NCBI GenBank assembly: GCA_030599095.1
Contig: JAUVOQ010000009.1
Coordinates: forward strand, 1-43,107
DNA: 43,107 nucleotides
Direction: 5' to 3'
Source: Candidatus Ruthturnera sp.
GTDB lineage: Bacteria > Pseudomonadota > Gammaproteobacteria > PS1 > Pseudothioglobaceae
Shown here: one piece after another, positions 8,006-17,810 of the stretch
Layout of the letters: every line of letters begins with the position of its first letter
Numbering within the stretch: position 1 is the stretch's first letter
Notes under the pieces: generated by a model
Told to the model about the DNA's origin: nothing
The model's input: the letters and a program-made list of their open reading frames with translations, nothing else
Databases searched by the model: none
Translations under genes and position numbers: made by a program

Positions 8006-8566
8006 ATGAACTTAAAAAAATTACAGCGCATTACAAGTCAATTTAATGCTGATCATTTATTATTAAAAATTGGTTTTTTAGCAATGATGGTTTTTAGTTA
8101 TTTCAGTTATCAAAGCGCTATATTTGCTGCGCAAAATGTCAGAACAGTTGTGGTGCCACTTAATCAAGCAGCAAAGTTTTGGGTGTCTGGCGATGATGCA
8201 GATGAAAAGTATATTGTTAACATCGGCACTTATATTGCTGATCTTTTTTATGCAACCACCGCAGCCAATATTGATCAACGCTTTGCTAAAATTTTGACAC
8301 TTGTTAATAGTGAAAATTACACTGATATTAAGGCGTATCTAAAAAACAAAGCCACTATTATTAAGCGTTATAAGCGTAATGCATGGTCATTTCGACACCT
8401 TAAAACTTTCATCAACAAAAAGACGCATGAAATCACCATCATGGGTGGATTAACCAGATGGAAAAATTCAGGAAAAGAAAAAGAAAGGCAAACCAAGTTG
8501 ATTATTGGATACGACATTAATAATGCCAACTTTTCTATTACAAAATTAGAAAGCAAGGAGGAATAA
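8006..8566 (+). CDS. traE: Conjugation protein TraE (VirB5/8-like position)
   Basis: The 186-aa protein has one N-terminal transmembrane helix (about 20-38) and a periplasmic domain, as in F TraE, an inner-membrane component needed for pilus assembly. It follows traL by 4 bp and its stop overlaps traK (TAATG). A strong AAGGAGGAATA at its end serves traK. Confidence 0.75.
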   Translation: MNLKKLQRITSQFNADHLLLKIGFLAMMVFSYFSYQSAIFAAQNVRTVVVPLNQAAKFWVSGDDADEKYIVNIGTYIADLFYATTAANIDQRFAKILTLVNSENYTDIKAYLKNKATIIKRYKRNAWSFRHLKTFINKKTHEITIMGGLTRWKNSGKEKERQTKLIIGYDINNANFSITKLESKEE

Positions 8567-9297
8567 TGAAACTTAAGCTATATTTATTGTCGGTAATGAC
8601 TCTATTGGCATTTAATGCCAATGCCATTATTGTCATGCCAGAGATTAGAACGGTGGTATCTGTTGCTAATAAAGACATTAGTCGCATTCAATGTGTGCAC
8701 GGTAGATTTGGCGGTGTTTACTATGCGAAAGATACAGGTCTTACGCACAACAAGACTAAAAATGGAAAGAATGTAACTTTACTGTTTCAGCAGTTAGACA
8801 CAGGCATTGAGCAAAAAATTATCAATTCAAAAGTCAATCTCCACATCACTTGTGGTAGTGCGTATTATTTATTGGTGTTGAATCCAGTTGAGAATAATGA
8901 CACACCAACCATTCGCCTGCAATTGCCTGACCATGAAATAATAACCAAAAAACAGACAATCAGCACTGATGATAAAGAACAAACACTGGTTGCTTTAATC
9001 AAACAATCAAGAGCCAGTAACAACCAAAATAACCAAAACAAGTCCAACAATAAAGATGTTTATATTGGCAAGCTCCAATTGAAGTTAAGTAGCCAGATAG
9101 ATGTTGTTGGCACGCCATATCAATTAAAAAAGTTTACGGTCATTTCTAATCAAGAAACCTCCTTAACTGACAAGATTTTTCTTAATACGACATTAAGCAG
9201 TTATCCAATTGCTGCAATTTCTTTAGATGATTACCAATTGAATAATGATAAGAATTGGACGATATTGCATATGGTGATCAACAAAGGAGGCAATTAA
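8566..9297 (+). CDS. traK: Outer-membrane-associated secretin-like protein TraK
   Basis: The 243-aa product has a signal peptide (cut near FNANA, 17-21) and a beta-rich periplasmic body, matching TraK (VirB9-like), which joins TraB and lipoprotein TraV in the outer-membrane core complex. Position E-K-B is canonical. It abuts traB directly, with GGAGG before the traB ATG. Confidence 0.75.
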   Translation: MKLKLYLLSVMTLLAFNANAIIVMPEIRTVVSVANKDISRIQCVHGRFGGVYYAKDTGLTHNKTKNGKNVTLLFQQLDTGIEQKIINSKVNLHITCGSAYYLLVLNPVENNDTPTIRLQLPDHEIITKKQTISTDDKEQTLVALIKQSRASNNQNNQNKSNNKDVYIGKLQLKLSSQIDVVGTPYQLKKFTVISNQETSLTDKIFLNTTLSSYPIAAISLDDYQLNNDKNWTILHMVINKGGN

Positions 9298-10455
9298 ATG
9301 TTTAACTTTGACGACATCCCTAGCAACCGACAAAGACAAATTAAACAAGCATCAATAGTGCTTCTTATGGTTCTTTTGATTGTTGTTGCATGGGGCACAC
9401 AAGAGACTGAAAGTAAGCAAAAAACCACCAAGGAAAACATTCAGCAAACAAAAGAAGTCAAGTTGACTGATGGTGAACTTTTTGAATCTGACATAAGAGA
9501 CGAACTCAATGAAAAAATACAGGCAAAAAATAAAGAAATTGAGCAGCTTGATAAAAGATATCAAGATTTAGAGCGCCTATTTCAAAATAATATCCTAGGC
9601 TCTGTTGATCCTGATGAAACCAAACAAAACAATGCACAGAAGTTTGGGGTTCCAATGCCACCATCAGTAGGAACAATGGTCAATAATCGTTTTGATGGCA
9701 AATTTGGCAATGAAGGGGATATGCAAATTCAGGCGCATTGGGTTGGTGGCATTGTCAGTGATGAGTATGAATATGATGACAATAAAGACAATAGCATTGA
9801 TGATAAAGAAAAGACTCAAAAAAAAAGAATAATCAAACTGCCGCCCAGTTTTATGGAAGGTTTTCTGCTTACTGGCATGGACGCAATGACCATTGAAGGC
9901 AGTAACGATACACCTGAACCAATGATGATACGTGTGCAAGCGCCTGCAGTGCTACCTAATGATGTTAAGGCCAATCTTAATGGTTGTTTTGTGATTGCAG
10001 AGGGTTATGGTAATTTAGCAACACATAGGGTTGATGCCAAACTTAGAAGTTTGAGTTGTATTGATTTTAAAGGCAAAAGCATTATTTTTGAAAAAATAAA
10101 AGGCTTTGTTCAAGATGGGGATGGCAAACGAGGTATTAAAGGGCAGGTGGTCCATAGAGCTGGTGCACTGATAGCTAGAGGCATCATTGCAGGTATTTTT
10201 GAGGGGATTGGTAATGCAACAACGTCTTCAGCACAAACAACAAATATATCAGCACTAGGACAAACTAATAATACCCCGAGTAGCAATTTAGGAAAAGCGG
10301 CAATTGGCGGCGGCATATCATCAGGGGCTAAAGATGTCAGAGCCTTATTCTTACAATTAGCGAAACAATCATCACCCATTATTGAAATAGGTGCAGCTAA
10401 AAAAATATCGGTTGTGATTACTGATTTGGTCGATTTAAAAATACAGGAGCTTTAA
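9298..10455 (+). CDS. traB: T4SS core protein TraB (VirB10-like)
   Basis: The 385-aa protein has a cytoplasmic N terminus, one transmembrane helix (18-35), a coiled coil (about 65-97, DELNEKIQAKNKEIEQLDKR) and a C-terminal VirB10 barrel with GFLLTGMDAMTIEGS and GKSIIFEKIKGFVQDGDGKR motifs. TraB spans the envelope and links the inner-membrane motor to the TraK/TraV ring. It is shorter than F TraB (~475 aa), mainly in the proline-rich region. Confidence 0.85.
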   Translation: MFNFDDIPSNRQRQIKQASIVLLMVLLIVVAWGTQETESKQKTTKENIQQTKEVKLTDGELFESDIRDELNEKIQAKNKEIEQLDKRYQDLERLFQNNILGSVDPDETKQNNAQKFGVPMPPSVGTMVNNRFDGKFGNEGDMQIQAHWVGGIVSDEYEYDDNKDNSIDDKEKTQKKRIIKLPPSFMEGFLLTGMDAMTIEGSNDTPEPMMIRVQAPAVLPNDVKANLNGCFVIAEGYGNLATHRVDAKLRSLSCIDFKGKSIIFEKIKGFVQDGDGKRGIKGQVVHRAGALIARGIIAGIFEGIGNATTSSAQTTNISALGQTNNTPSSNLGKAAIGGGISSGAKDVRALFLQLAKQSSPIIEIGAAKKISVVITDLVDLKIQEL

Positions 10456-10938
10456 ATGAAAAACTATTTTATTGTTGTGTTAATAACAGCATTATCCCAA
10501 GGCTGCTCAGTGATGCCTTATCAGGAAGAGTCGTCTTGTCAGTTTGATGGTTTTGGCAAGTGTCAATCTATTGCCGATTCTTATGAAGAGGCAGTAACAG
10601 GTGTTGACCAAGGTGGTGATTTGGTTAATGGCAATAAAAAAGACGTTGAAACTTTGCGTAAAGATACAAATACTACCAAAAATCCAACAATTGAGCATGA
10701 TTATCAAGATGCGATTTATCAAAGAATGAAACAATTGGTTGAGGTTCAAGCTATGCCAATTTTGCAACCAGCTTTGGTTCGTAGAGTTCTGATTCTGCCA
10801 TACAAGTCCATAGATGGTAATATTTGGCATGAATCTCGTCATATTTATTACATTGAACAGCAGCCTCAATGGGTGTTAGATAAAGTCCATAACAAGCACC
10901 AACAGAGTTTAATAGATTTGTACAGTAATGAACGATAA
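10456..10938 (+). CDS. traV: Outer-membrane lipoprotein TraV
   Basis: The 160-residue lipoprotein has lipobox LSQGC (Cys17) and the paired-Cys motif SCQFDGFGKCQSI seen in TraV proteins. It would anchor the TraK/TraB core in the outer membrane. Its end overlaps traC by 11 bp. The first codons resemble those of traF and trbC (MKNYF). Confidence 0.75.
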   Translation: MKNYFIVVLITALSQGCSVMPYQEESSCQFDGFGKCQSIADSYEEAVTGVDQGGDLVNGNKKDVETLRKDTNTTKNPTIEHDYQDAIYQRMKQLVEVQAMPILQPALVRRVLILPYKSIDGNIWHESRHIYYIEQQPQWVLDKVHNKHQQSLIDLYSNER

Positions 10939-13417
10939 CAAGCAAGTAAGAAAGGCAATTAGCCGAGATAAGCTCTCAGACTTTCTGCCTTATCTTGCTT
11001 ATGATCCAGAAAAAATGGAGTTTATTAATACGGACCATACTTTTGGTTATATTTTTGAATGCTCGCCTCTTTATTTTGCTAGTAATCAATCTATTGATAG
11101 TATGAGTGCAATCATTAAGCAGGACTATGGCAAAGGCGCCATATTGCAATTTATGTTATTTGCAGATACCAACATATCTAAACATTGTGAGCAGGTACGA
11201 TCTGGCGATATACGCAGAACGCCTGTAACGCAAAAAATGAACAACCATCATTCAGACTTTTTGCAAAATCTAAAAAACTACCAGAACAAAACTAAAAATA
11301 ATAGACTTAAAAACTATCGCTTATTTGTTGCACTTAAAACCAATAAGTCGTTGGATGATAACACCAAGTTGTCTTTAGAAGAGATTTTAACAAGTGCTGG
11401 TTTATCTCCAGTGAAAATGAATGCTGGCGCATTATTATCAGTATTGAGACAATTTCTAAATGGTGCTAACTATAACAGCAGTCATTATGATGATAATCAA
11501 GTGTTATCAAAACAAGCCATTTTAAGCAATACTAGTATTGAATTTATTAGTGACTTTATTAAAATTAATAATGAATATATTAACGTAATGACACCAAAAG
11601 CATTTCCTGAAGAAAGTGATGGACATGGGTTAACCATTAATAGTGCCAATGAAATGATGGGTGCTTGGCAAGGTGGTCATTCTGATTTAGAGCAAATTCC
11701 CTCAAGATTTTTATGGTCTTGTAATATTCTGCTAGACAGAGTTGATAAGGAAATAAAATCAAAAGCATTTTTTGCTGGCTTGCAAAGACTATCAGCCAAA
11801 AAAGGCAACAATATTGCTAAGAGAATTGATGCTTTGACAAGCGCATTATCAGGATTAAACACTGATCATTATCTTAGATTCATTCCAAGTCTGGTTATTT
11901 TTTCCAAAAGCAAATCTGAATTAAGTGTTTCTACCACACGTGCTCTTAGAATGTGGGAGAAAAAAGGTTTTCTAATGCAAACTGAGCACCATATTAGACA
12001 CATTATGTTTTTGCAGTCTTTACCGTTTGGTCTGTATCTTGGCAAAAAAAATAAAAACATTGATATTTTGGATAGATACTTTATTGCCTCTGCAAAAAAC
12101 ATTGCTGTGCAATTACCAATTCAAGCGGACTATTTAGGGTTTGGCTATCCTGTGGTGCCTTTTGTTGGTAGAAAAGCGCAAGTTCAAGGCTTGGATTTAT
12201 TTTGTAAAGGTTCTAATAATCATAATTTTTTATGTTGTGCTGAATCAGGCAGTGGTAAGTCATTTTTTGTCAACTGGATGTTGGTTCATTACTTTGCTGC
12301 TGGTGTAAAAATTCGTATCAATGATATCGGTGGTAGTTATAAAAAAATAGCAAAACTTTTGGGTGGTGTTTATATTGATGTTGCAGAAAAGAAAGTGAAC
12401 TTAAACCCATTTCAAGCTCAACATAATCTAGATAAGAAATATGTTAAAAAAAGCAAGACTAAATATGACGAAATAGACAAACAACATGACATTGAAACCA
12501 TCACTTTAATTCTTGGTGAAATGTGCTATTCAAGTGTTGAAGATGGAAAATTAACACCTGAAGAAATAGGTCTTTTAACTCATGCTGTTAAACATGTTGT
12601 TGCACTTGGGGTTGTTGAAGGTTGCATTAATGCTGTGCAAAATTATTTAACAAACCTTGACAAATACTCAACACAGGGGTCTATTCCAACAACGCTTCAC
12701 GACAGAGCTAGGGAATTATCTTTTAATCTATGTGAATTTAGCACAAAAGGAGAATACGGCTACTTGTTTAATGGCGTTGATAAGAATTCATGGCAAGACA
12801 ATTCTTTTGTGGTTTTAGAACTTGAGTCTCTTAGTGCCAAGCCAGCATTAATGAAAGTAGTCTCTTTGCAAATCATCAATATGATGACTCAAGAAATGTA
12901 TTTAGGCGATCGCAGTGAAAAGAAAATGGCCATATTTGATGAAGTTGCCTTTATGTTTAACTCTTCGCAAAGATTAAGAAAAGTGGTTGAAGACGGCTAT
13001 CGAAGGGCTAGAAAATATAACGGTTCATTTGGCACAATTTTCCAATCAATTCTAGATACCAAACTCTTTGGTTCAACTGGTCAGGTTATGAACAATAATG
13101 CCGCCTTTAAATTTTTTCTTGAAAGTGGTGATTATCAAACAGCCATTAATGAGGGCTTGATCACACTTGATGAATTTACTGCTAAATTACTTACAAATAT
13201 TAAATCAAACAGACCTCAGTATAGTGAAATTTTTATGGACACACCAGGCGGTATTGGTATCTCTCGTTTAATAGCTGGACCATATGGGCACGCTATTGCG
13301 ACTTCCGATGCTGATGAAGTCAGTGAAATTGAATCTTATCAACAACAAGGATTATCAATTGAAGATGCTTTAGAAAAATTTGCACAAAAAAGAGGACTGG
13401 AGGTGGCAGGTGTTTGA
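10928..13417 (+). CDS. traC: T4SS ATPase TraC (VirB4-like)
   Basis: The 829-aa protein has an N-terminal TraC/VirB4 domain, then a Walker A AESGSGKSFF (about 438-447) and Walker B KKMAIFDEVAFM (about 664-675), followed by the RRARKYNGSFG and GTIFQS motifs typical of TraC. It powers pilus assembly at the inner membrane. Length matches F TraC (~875). It overlaps traV at the start and the next gene at the end. Confidence 0.92.
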   Translation: MNDNKQVRKAISRDKLSDFLPYLAYDPEKMEFINTDHTFGYIFECSPLYFASNQSIDSMSAIIKQDYGKGAILQFMLFADTNISKHCEQVRSGDIRRTPVTQKMNNHHSDFLQNLKNYQNKTKNNRLKNYRLFVALKTNKSLDDNTKLSLEEILTSAGLSPVKMNAGALLSVLRQFLNGANYNSSHYDDNQVLSKQAILSNTSIEFISDFIKINNEYINVMTPKAFPEESDGHGLTINSANEMMGAWQGGHSDLEQIPSRFLWSCNILLDRVDKEIKSKAFFAGLQRLSAKKGNNIAKRIDALTSALSGLNTDHYLRFIPSLVIFSKSKSELSVSTTRALRMWEKKGFLMQTEHHIRHIMFLQSLPFGLYLGKKNKNIDILDRYFIASAKNIAVQLPIQADYLGFGYPVVPFVGRKAQVQGLDLFCKGSNNHNFLCCAESGSGKSFFVNWMLVHYFAAGVKIRINDIGGSYKKIAKLLGGVYIDVAEKKVNLNPFQAQHNLDKKYVKKSKTKYDEIDKQHDIETITLILGEMCYSSVEDGKLTPEEIGLLTHAVKHVVALGVVEGCINAVQNYLTNLDKYSTQGSIPTTLHDRARELSFNLCEFSTKGEYGYLFNGVDKNSWQDNSFVVLELESLSAKPALMKVVSLQIINMMTQEMYLGDRSEKKMAIFDEVAFMFNSSQRLRKVVEDGYRRARKYNGSFGTIFQSILDTKLFGSTGQVMNNNAAFKFFLESGDYQTAINEGLITLDEFTAKLLTNIKSNRPQYSEIFMDTPGGIGISRLIAGPYGHAIATSDADEVSEIESYQQQGLSIEDALEKFAQKRGLEVAGV

Positions 13418-15551
13418 TGAATTTTTAAATACCATGATAAGGTCATTGTTTTGGTTTTTTATCACCATACTTTTTTTATTACTTTTTGTCATAAAGGCCA
13501 ACGCCGAGCCAACACTCACAATTAAAGAATTTACCAAGCAAGCCACCCAAGGATTACCAACTAATGCTCATGATTTTTCTAAGGCGTACATGAATCCAAT
13601 GATAGGTAATGAGCAACTGTCAACACCGAATGGCACTAAGTTTGATGTGAATTTATCTTGTCCAACCTCCAATGCTTTTTTAGAAGTAATGGCGCAGACT
13701 TCATCATCTACTGGAGACTTATCCTATTTACAATTTTCTAGAGATAAGAATTTGGATGGTCAGGTTGATAGTGTTAAGAATTTTCCAAAGGTAGTGAGCG
13801 GCGTTTGTGCAACAGGACTCATTAGTTGCACGCCTGGTACTTGGGATGATTGCATTAGTTACAGGTGGGATGGGCAAAATGATAACTTAACATTAATTGA
13901 AACAGGTATTGGTAATTTGGGTGGTTGTTATTGTATTAATAAATCCTGTGGTGATGCCAACAAAAGCCAGAGAATGATTTCATCAATTGTGACCGATTTA
14001 GGCGTATCTGCTGCTAATGCTTTGGCAAACAACAACCCACAATATGTCATTAGTGGCGCACAAACAACTGGCCCGATTGCAAAATTCTATGGTCAAAAAT
14101 TGGTAGGTTGTGGTGATGGCTCTGCCACAACCATGGCAAACTATTATCAAAATCCACAAAATATAGAAAGTGCTGCCAATAGTTATAAAACCGATACTGA
14201 TGGCATCTATCAATTAGTCGCAAACTCTGCTGCTGCTAAAAAATCTATCACCACACTTAAAGCTTGCATAATTAATCGCAATACGAGTTATAAAAATATT
14301 GTATTAAATGATATTGTTAGTTACAACAGTGGTAGTGATGCTAGAAGTTGTTCATCAACAGGTTGCGTGTCAATGTTTCCTGGAGAATATGTTATTACTA
14401 TTCCAAATAACGTTAATAAAATAAATGTTAAAGCAACTGCTGGTGGAGCATCAGGCGCTTGGAAATATACTCATCACTGTGGGGGTCAAGGTGCTGGTGG
14501 TGGTGCAGGTAGCGGATTTGAAGGCGTTGTTGATGTCACCCCAGGAGAGCAGTTCATTGTTTCAGTTGGCTCTGGTGGTGCTGGAGGGCATAAAAAAAAT
14601 TATCATTCACCAGCAGAGCCAACATTTTTAAAAAGAGGGGATGATTTTTTTGTTTATTTAAATGGTGCTTCTTCTCGTCTAGGAGGGCTTAGCACAACAT
14701 CAGGAGGTGTTAATGGTGGTGATGGTGCTAGGCATAATCGAGGTGGTTCTTCTATATATGGTTCACCAAATAAAAATCACCATTGTCACAACTCAGTAGC
14801 CCCAAGTCCAGGTGCCTATGGAGCTGGAGGTTATGGAGCTGGAGATTGGAAAAAGACTAGAGCTGGTGCTGGTGGCGATGGACATGTTCGTATTGAAATG
14901 AATGTATCTTGTTTGATAGACCAAGAATGGATAACTAACTCATGTGATGTAGTAGAAAAAGACAACAAATGCCAACTTAAAAATGAGCTAATAGATGGCG
15001 TGCAAACCTATAACAACTATCACCCAACAGGAAAAACACCAATTGCCACAACACAACAAGTCGGGACTGGTAGTTGTGATTTACAAATAAAGCGAGATTG
15101 GTGGCATGTTAAACGTGACTATGAGTGTAAAACCGATACTGATTTAAATTTTGATAAAGGCATTAATCGTCATTCAATTATCCAAAGATCCGCAACTAAT
15201 CAGCATTATGACGATCTAGTGGACGGCGTAACAACGCAAAGAGAGTTGGCTTTGCCTGATATTGAAACACAAGCAAACTGTACTAATGCTTGTAAAACTA
15301 GGCGTAAAAAAGACAAAGTATCAGTATCAAGTCAAGGTCCAGTCACAGATAAAGTTGGTGAAGATTGGGAAACGCTTTACCGAAAGTGCGTGGGTGAAAA
15401 TCAAAATCTTTGTCCAAATGAACAAGACGAACAGGTCATCACACAATGCTCATGTTTAAATGAGTTTGGCACAGCCAGCGTCATGATGCAATCACTCAGG
15501 CAAGCCGCACAGGGGCTTATCTGTACCACAGGTAATCCGAAAACTTTCTAA
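13410..15551 (+). CDS. Large Cys-rich secreted transfer protein with Gly-rich insert (TraN-like)
   Basis: The start is taken at GTG 13410: GGAGG at 13399-13403 is spaced six bases before it, and it overlaps the traC stop. The 713-aa product has a signal/TM segment (about 10-30, ending KANA). An N-terminal Cys-containing region has LGGCYCINKSCG. A glycine-rich insert of about 190 residues (roughly 310-500, GGQGAGGGAGSGF) follows, and the C-terminal Cys-rich tail ends CLNEFGTASVMMQSLRQAA. It lies exactly where a TraN-type mating-pair adhesin is expected, yet a second, clearer TraN follows at 16147. I infer an outer-membrane surface protein for recipient contact. The glycine insert, resembling tail-fibre/PPE-like Gly-rich domains, is unusual. 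Confidence 0.6.
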   Translation: MFDEFLNTMIRSLFWFFITILFLLLFVIKANAEPTLTIKEFTKQATQGLPTNAHDFSKAYMNPMIGNEQLSTPNGTKFDVNLSCPTSNAFLEVMAQTSSSTGDLSYLQFSRDKNLDGQVDSVKNFPKVVSGVCATGLISCTPGTWDDCISYRWDGQNDNLTLIETGIGNLGGCYCINKSCGDANKSQRMISSIVTDLGVSAANALANNNPQYVISGAQTTGPIAKFYGQKLVGCGDGSATTMANYYQNPQNIESAANSYKTDTDGIYQLVANSAAAKKSITTLKACIINRNTSYKNIVLNDIVSYNSGSDARSCSSTGCVSMFPGEYVITIPNNVNKINVKATAGGASGAWKYTHHCGGQGAGGGAGSGFEGVVDVTPGEQFIVSVGSGGAGGHKKNYHSPAEPTFLKRGDDFFVYLNGASSRLGGLSTTSGGVNGGDGARHNRGGSSIYGSPNKNHHCHNSVAPSPGAYGAGGYGAGDWKKTRAGAGGDGHVRIEMNVSCLIDQEWITNSCDVVEKDNKCQLKNELIDGVQTYNNYHPTGKTPIATTQQVGTGSCDLQIKRDWWHVKRDYECKTDTDLNFDKGINRHSIIQRSATNQHYDDLVDGVTTQRELALPDIETQANCTNACKTRRKKDKVSVSSQGPVTDKVGEDWETLYRKCVGENQNLCPNEQDEQVITQCSCLNEFGTASVMMQSLRQAAQGLICTTGNPKTF

Positions 15552-15572
15552 CAATAAAAAAGGAATAATCAT

Positions 15573-16163
15573 ATGAAAACTAATACAAAAACAACATTAA
15601 CAGCAATCGCATTAGGCGCAACTTTATTACAAGGTTGTGCAGGAGTCACGACTCAATTGATAGCACAAACCATCGCAATTGATATGGTTGCTGATGAAAT
15701 TAGGACGAACTTTTCAGCCAAAGATTTTGGACCAATAGACAACAGTTTAAACGCTAAAAAATCAATCTATGTTAGTGCAGAAATACGCCACGATAATCAA
15801 CGTATTGCTAATGCCATGGGTGAACTTCAAGCGGCGAGAATATGTAAGACATTTACAAAAAATACACAAACTTTAAAAATACAATATAAATGTTATATTG
15901 TCGCAAATAGCGATAGTGAAAAACGCATCAAAACGATGACATATGGCACACCAAAATCAGACGGCGTGTATTTACACTTAGGCCCAAAAGAATACCAAGG
16001 TGTTTTTACTGGCTCTACATACTCGTTGACTTATAAAGATATGTCAAATAATAAAGTGCATCAATTTACATCTGTCAATCTTTTTAAGAAAAGTCAAAGT
16101 ATTGAGTATGCGGCAGAATATCTAGCACGTTTGGCTCAAAAGGCAAATGAGAAAGTTAAGTAA
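15573..16163 (+). CDS. Putative lipoprotein in transfer operon, unknown function
   Basis: The 196-aa product has lipobox LLQGC (Cys22) and a beta-rich domain with one Cys pair (ARICKTF, YKCYIV). It starts after AAAAAGGAATAATC. It does not show TraT or TraV motifs. As the only lipoprotein between the TraN-like pair, it may help surface display or act in entry exclusion; this is a guess. The end overlaps traN by 17 bp. Confidence 0.55.
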   Translation: MKTNTKTTLTAIALGATLLQGCAGVTTQLIAQTIAIDMVADEIRTNFSAKDFGPIDNSLNAKKSIYVSAEIRHDNQRIANAMGELQAARICKTFTKNTQTLKIQYKCYIVANSDSEKRIKTMTYGTPKSDGVYLHLGPKEYQGVFTGSTYSLTYKDMSNNKVHQFTSVNLFKKSQSIEYAAEYLARLAQKANEKVK

Positions 16164-17223
16164 AAAACGATTTATACTTTTATTCACTGGGTTTGTTTTA
16201 TTAAGCTCAGTGAATGTCTATGCCAATAACTTTGTCTGTGGACAAGATTTAGATGGCAATGGCGATATAACTGGTCTAGGTGAGACAAGCAGTTGCACAA
16301 CTATTGGTACTGAACAATTTTGTCAAATTGGGGCGTTAACTTGTACCACTTCTAATCATGTTGACTACACTTGTCCTGTTGCTGACAATAGTTGTGTTGA
16401 TGTTAGTGGTGTTCAAAAGTGTTCTATAAACAAATGCGTTGACTTGGACAAGACACCACCCATTGAAACAGTCGTTCCATCCACTTCTACAATTGATGAT
16501 GGGCAGCGTAATGCTGATGGTGCTTGCATGGATCAAGCTTTAATATTTAGTGGTCGTAATTTGTCTTGCAAGTATTCAGGATTAACTCAAAATTGTTGTA
16601 AAAATACAGGCGTTGTTTTTACAGATTCTACAGGTAGTTATGCAACCACAATGGTTACAAGTGTCGCAATGTCAGCATCATGGGAAGTTTTAAAGGCTGG
16701 CTACGAAGGATTTACAAGAGCTTATGATTTTTTTGGCGATGTAGAGATGGCAAGTTTTGGTGCTGAAGTTGATGCGCTAGATGCGATCAATGATTTTCAG
16801 ATTGATCCTACGACTATTGCGATATCTATCGCAATTCGTGTCATAACAAAGTTTATTGCTTGTGATCAACAAGACACAGAAACAGCCATGTTAAATGGTT
16901 CAGGATATTGTCATTTAGTTGGCAGTTACTGCTCTAAAAAATGGCCATTTGGTTGTGTACAAAAATCTAGGGGCTATTGCTGTTTTAATTCAAAACTAGG
17001 ACGCATTTTGCAAGAACAAGGTAGAACGCAAATGGGCATGGCTTGGGGCAGTGCCCAAAATCCATCTTGTGGTGGTTTTACCCCTGATCAATTTCAAGCA
17101 CTTGATTTTAGTCGTATTGACATGAGTGAATATTATGGTGATATAAAGTCCAAAGGCAATTCACTCATTCAAAAAAATATCACGGATAGTATTGAAAGTT
17201 ATTACCAACAAATAAAGCGATGA
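16147..17223 (+). CDS. traN: Mating-pair stabilisation protein TraN
   Basis: The 358-aa protein has a signal peptide (cut near VYANN, 27). Its C-terminal half is diagnostic for TraN: CHLVGSYCSKKWPFGCVQK, YCCFNSKLGRILQEQGR and GFTPDQFQALDFSRIDMSEY. TraN sits in the outer membrane and contacts the recipient. It is shorter than F TraN (602 aa): the N-terminal region is small and Cys-rich. The sensing part may be supplied by the 713-aa TraN-like protein two genes upstream. It overlaps traW (ATGA). Confidence 0.85.
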   Translation: MRKLSKKRFILLFTGFVLLSSVNVYANNFVCGQDLDGNGDITGLGETSSCTTIGTEQFCQIGALTCTTSNHVDYTCPVADNSCVDVSGVQKCSINKCVDLDKTPPIETVVPSTSTIDDGQRNADGACMDQALIFSGRNLSCKYSGLTQNCCKNTGVVFTDSTGSYATTMVTSVAMSASWEVLKAGYEGFTRAYDFFGDVEMASFGAEVDALDAINDFQIDPTTIAISIAIRVITKFIACDQQDTETAMLNGSGYCHLVGSYCSKKWPFGCVQKSRGYCCFNSKLGRILQEQGRTQMGMAWGSAQNPSCGGFTPDQFQALDFSRIDMSEYYGDIKSKGNSLIQKNITDSIESYYQQIKR

Positions 17224-17810
17224 TGAATTACTATAACAATATAAATATTATTTTATTATTGCTATTTAGCAGTGCTACTAATGCAGTTGTCATCAGTCAA
17301 GGCACAACTTATGAGATTGTTGAACCTGATTTATTGATTGAAATTCAGCAAAAAGCAAAACAAGTTGATTGGCAAAAATTGCAAAGAAATATGAAGTTCA
17401 CTCAAGAGTTTGCACGCTTGCCAATTGCCACAGAATACAACTCTTATTACCACACACCTACCACTATTTTGCCATTTGAAGTTAAAGACAAAAATGGAAA
17501 AGTATTGTATCCCAAAGGTTTTAAATTCAATCCGCTTAAATATACCACGCTGCCTAATCAATTGATTGTCTTAGGCAGTGCTCGTCATCTGGACGTGGTC
17601 TCTAATTTCTCCTCCTTGGTTAGTCCAGATGACACCCTATTAATTGTCAATATGGATACTAGAAAATTCATAAAACAAACAGGTAAGCGTGCTTTTTTGT
17701 TAAGCAAAAATGCGATTAAAAGACTGGGTATTAAACAAATTCCTGCCATCATCAGTCAGCAAGGCGATCAATTTTTAATTCAAGTTTTTGCACTTAGGCG
17801 TGAACTGTAA
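17220..17810 (+). CDS. traW: Pilus assembly protein TraW
   Basis: The 196-aa product has a signal peptide (cut near TNAVV) and the TraW pattern: Y.I.EPDLL..I..., a Pro-rich middle, PLKYTTLPNQLIV and a C-terminal IKQIPAIISQQGDQFLI. TraW is periplasmic and works with TrbC and TraU in pilus extension. Overlaps traN before it and traU after it. Confidence 0.85.
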   Translation: MMNYYNNINIILLLLFSSATNAVVISQGTTYEIVEPDLLIEIQQKAKQVDWQKLQRNMKFTQEFARLPIATEYNSYYHTPTTILPFEVKDKNGKVLYPKGFKFNPLKYTTLPNQLIVLGSARHLDVVSNFSSLVSPDDTLLIVNMDTRKFIKQTGKRAFLLSKNAIKRLGIKQIPAIISQQGDQFLIQVFALRREL

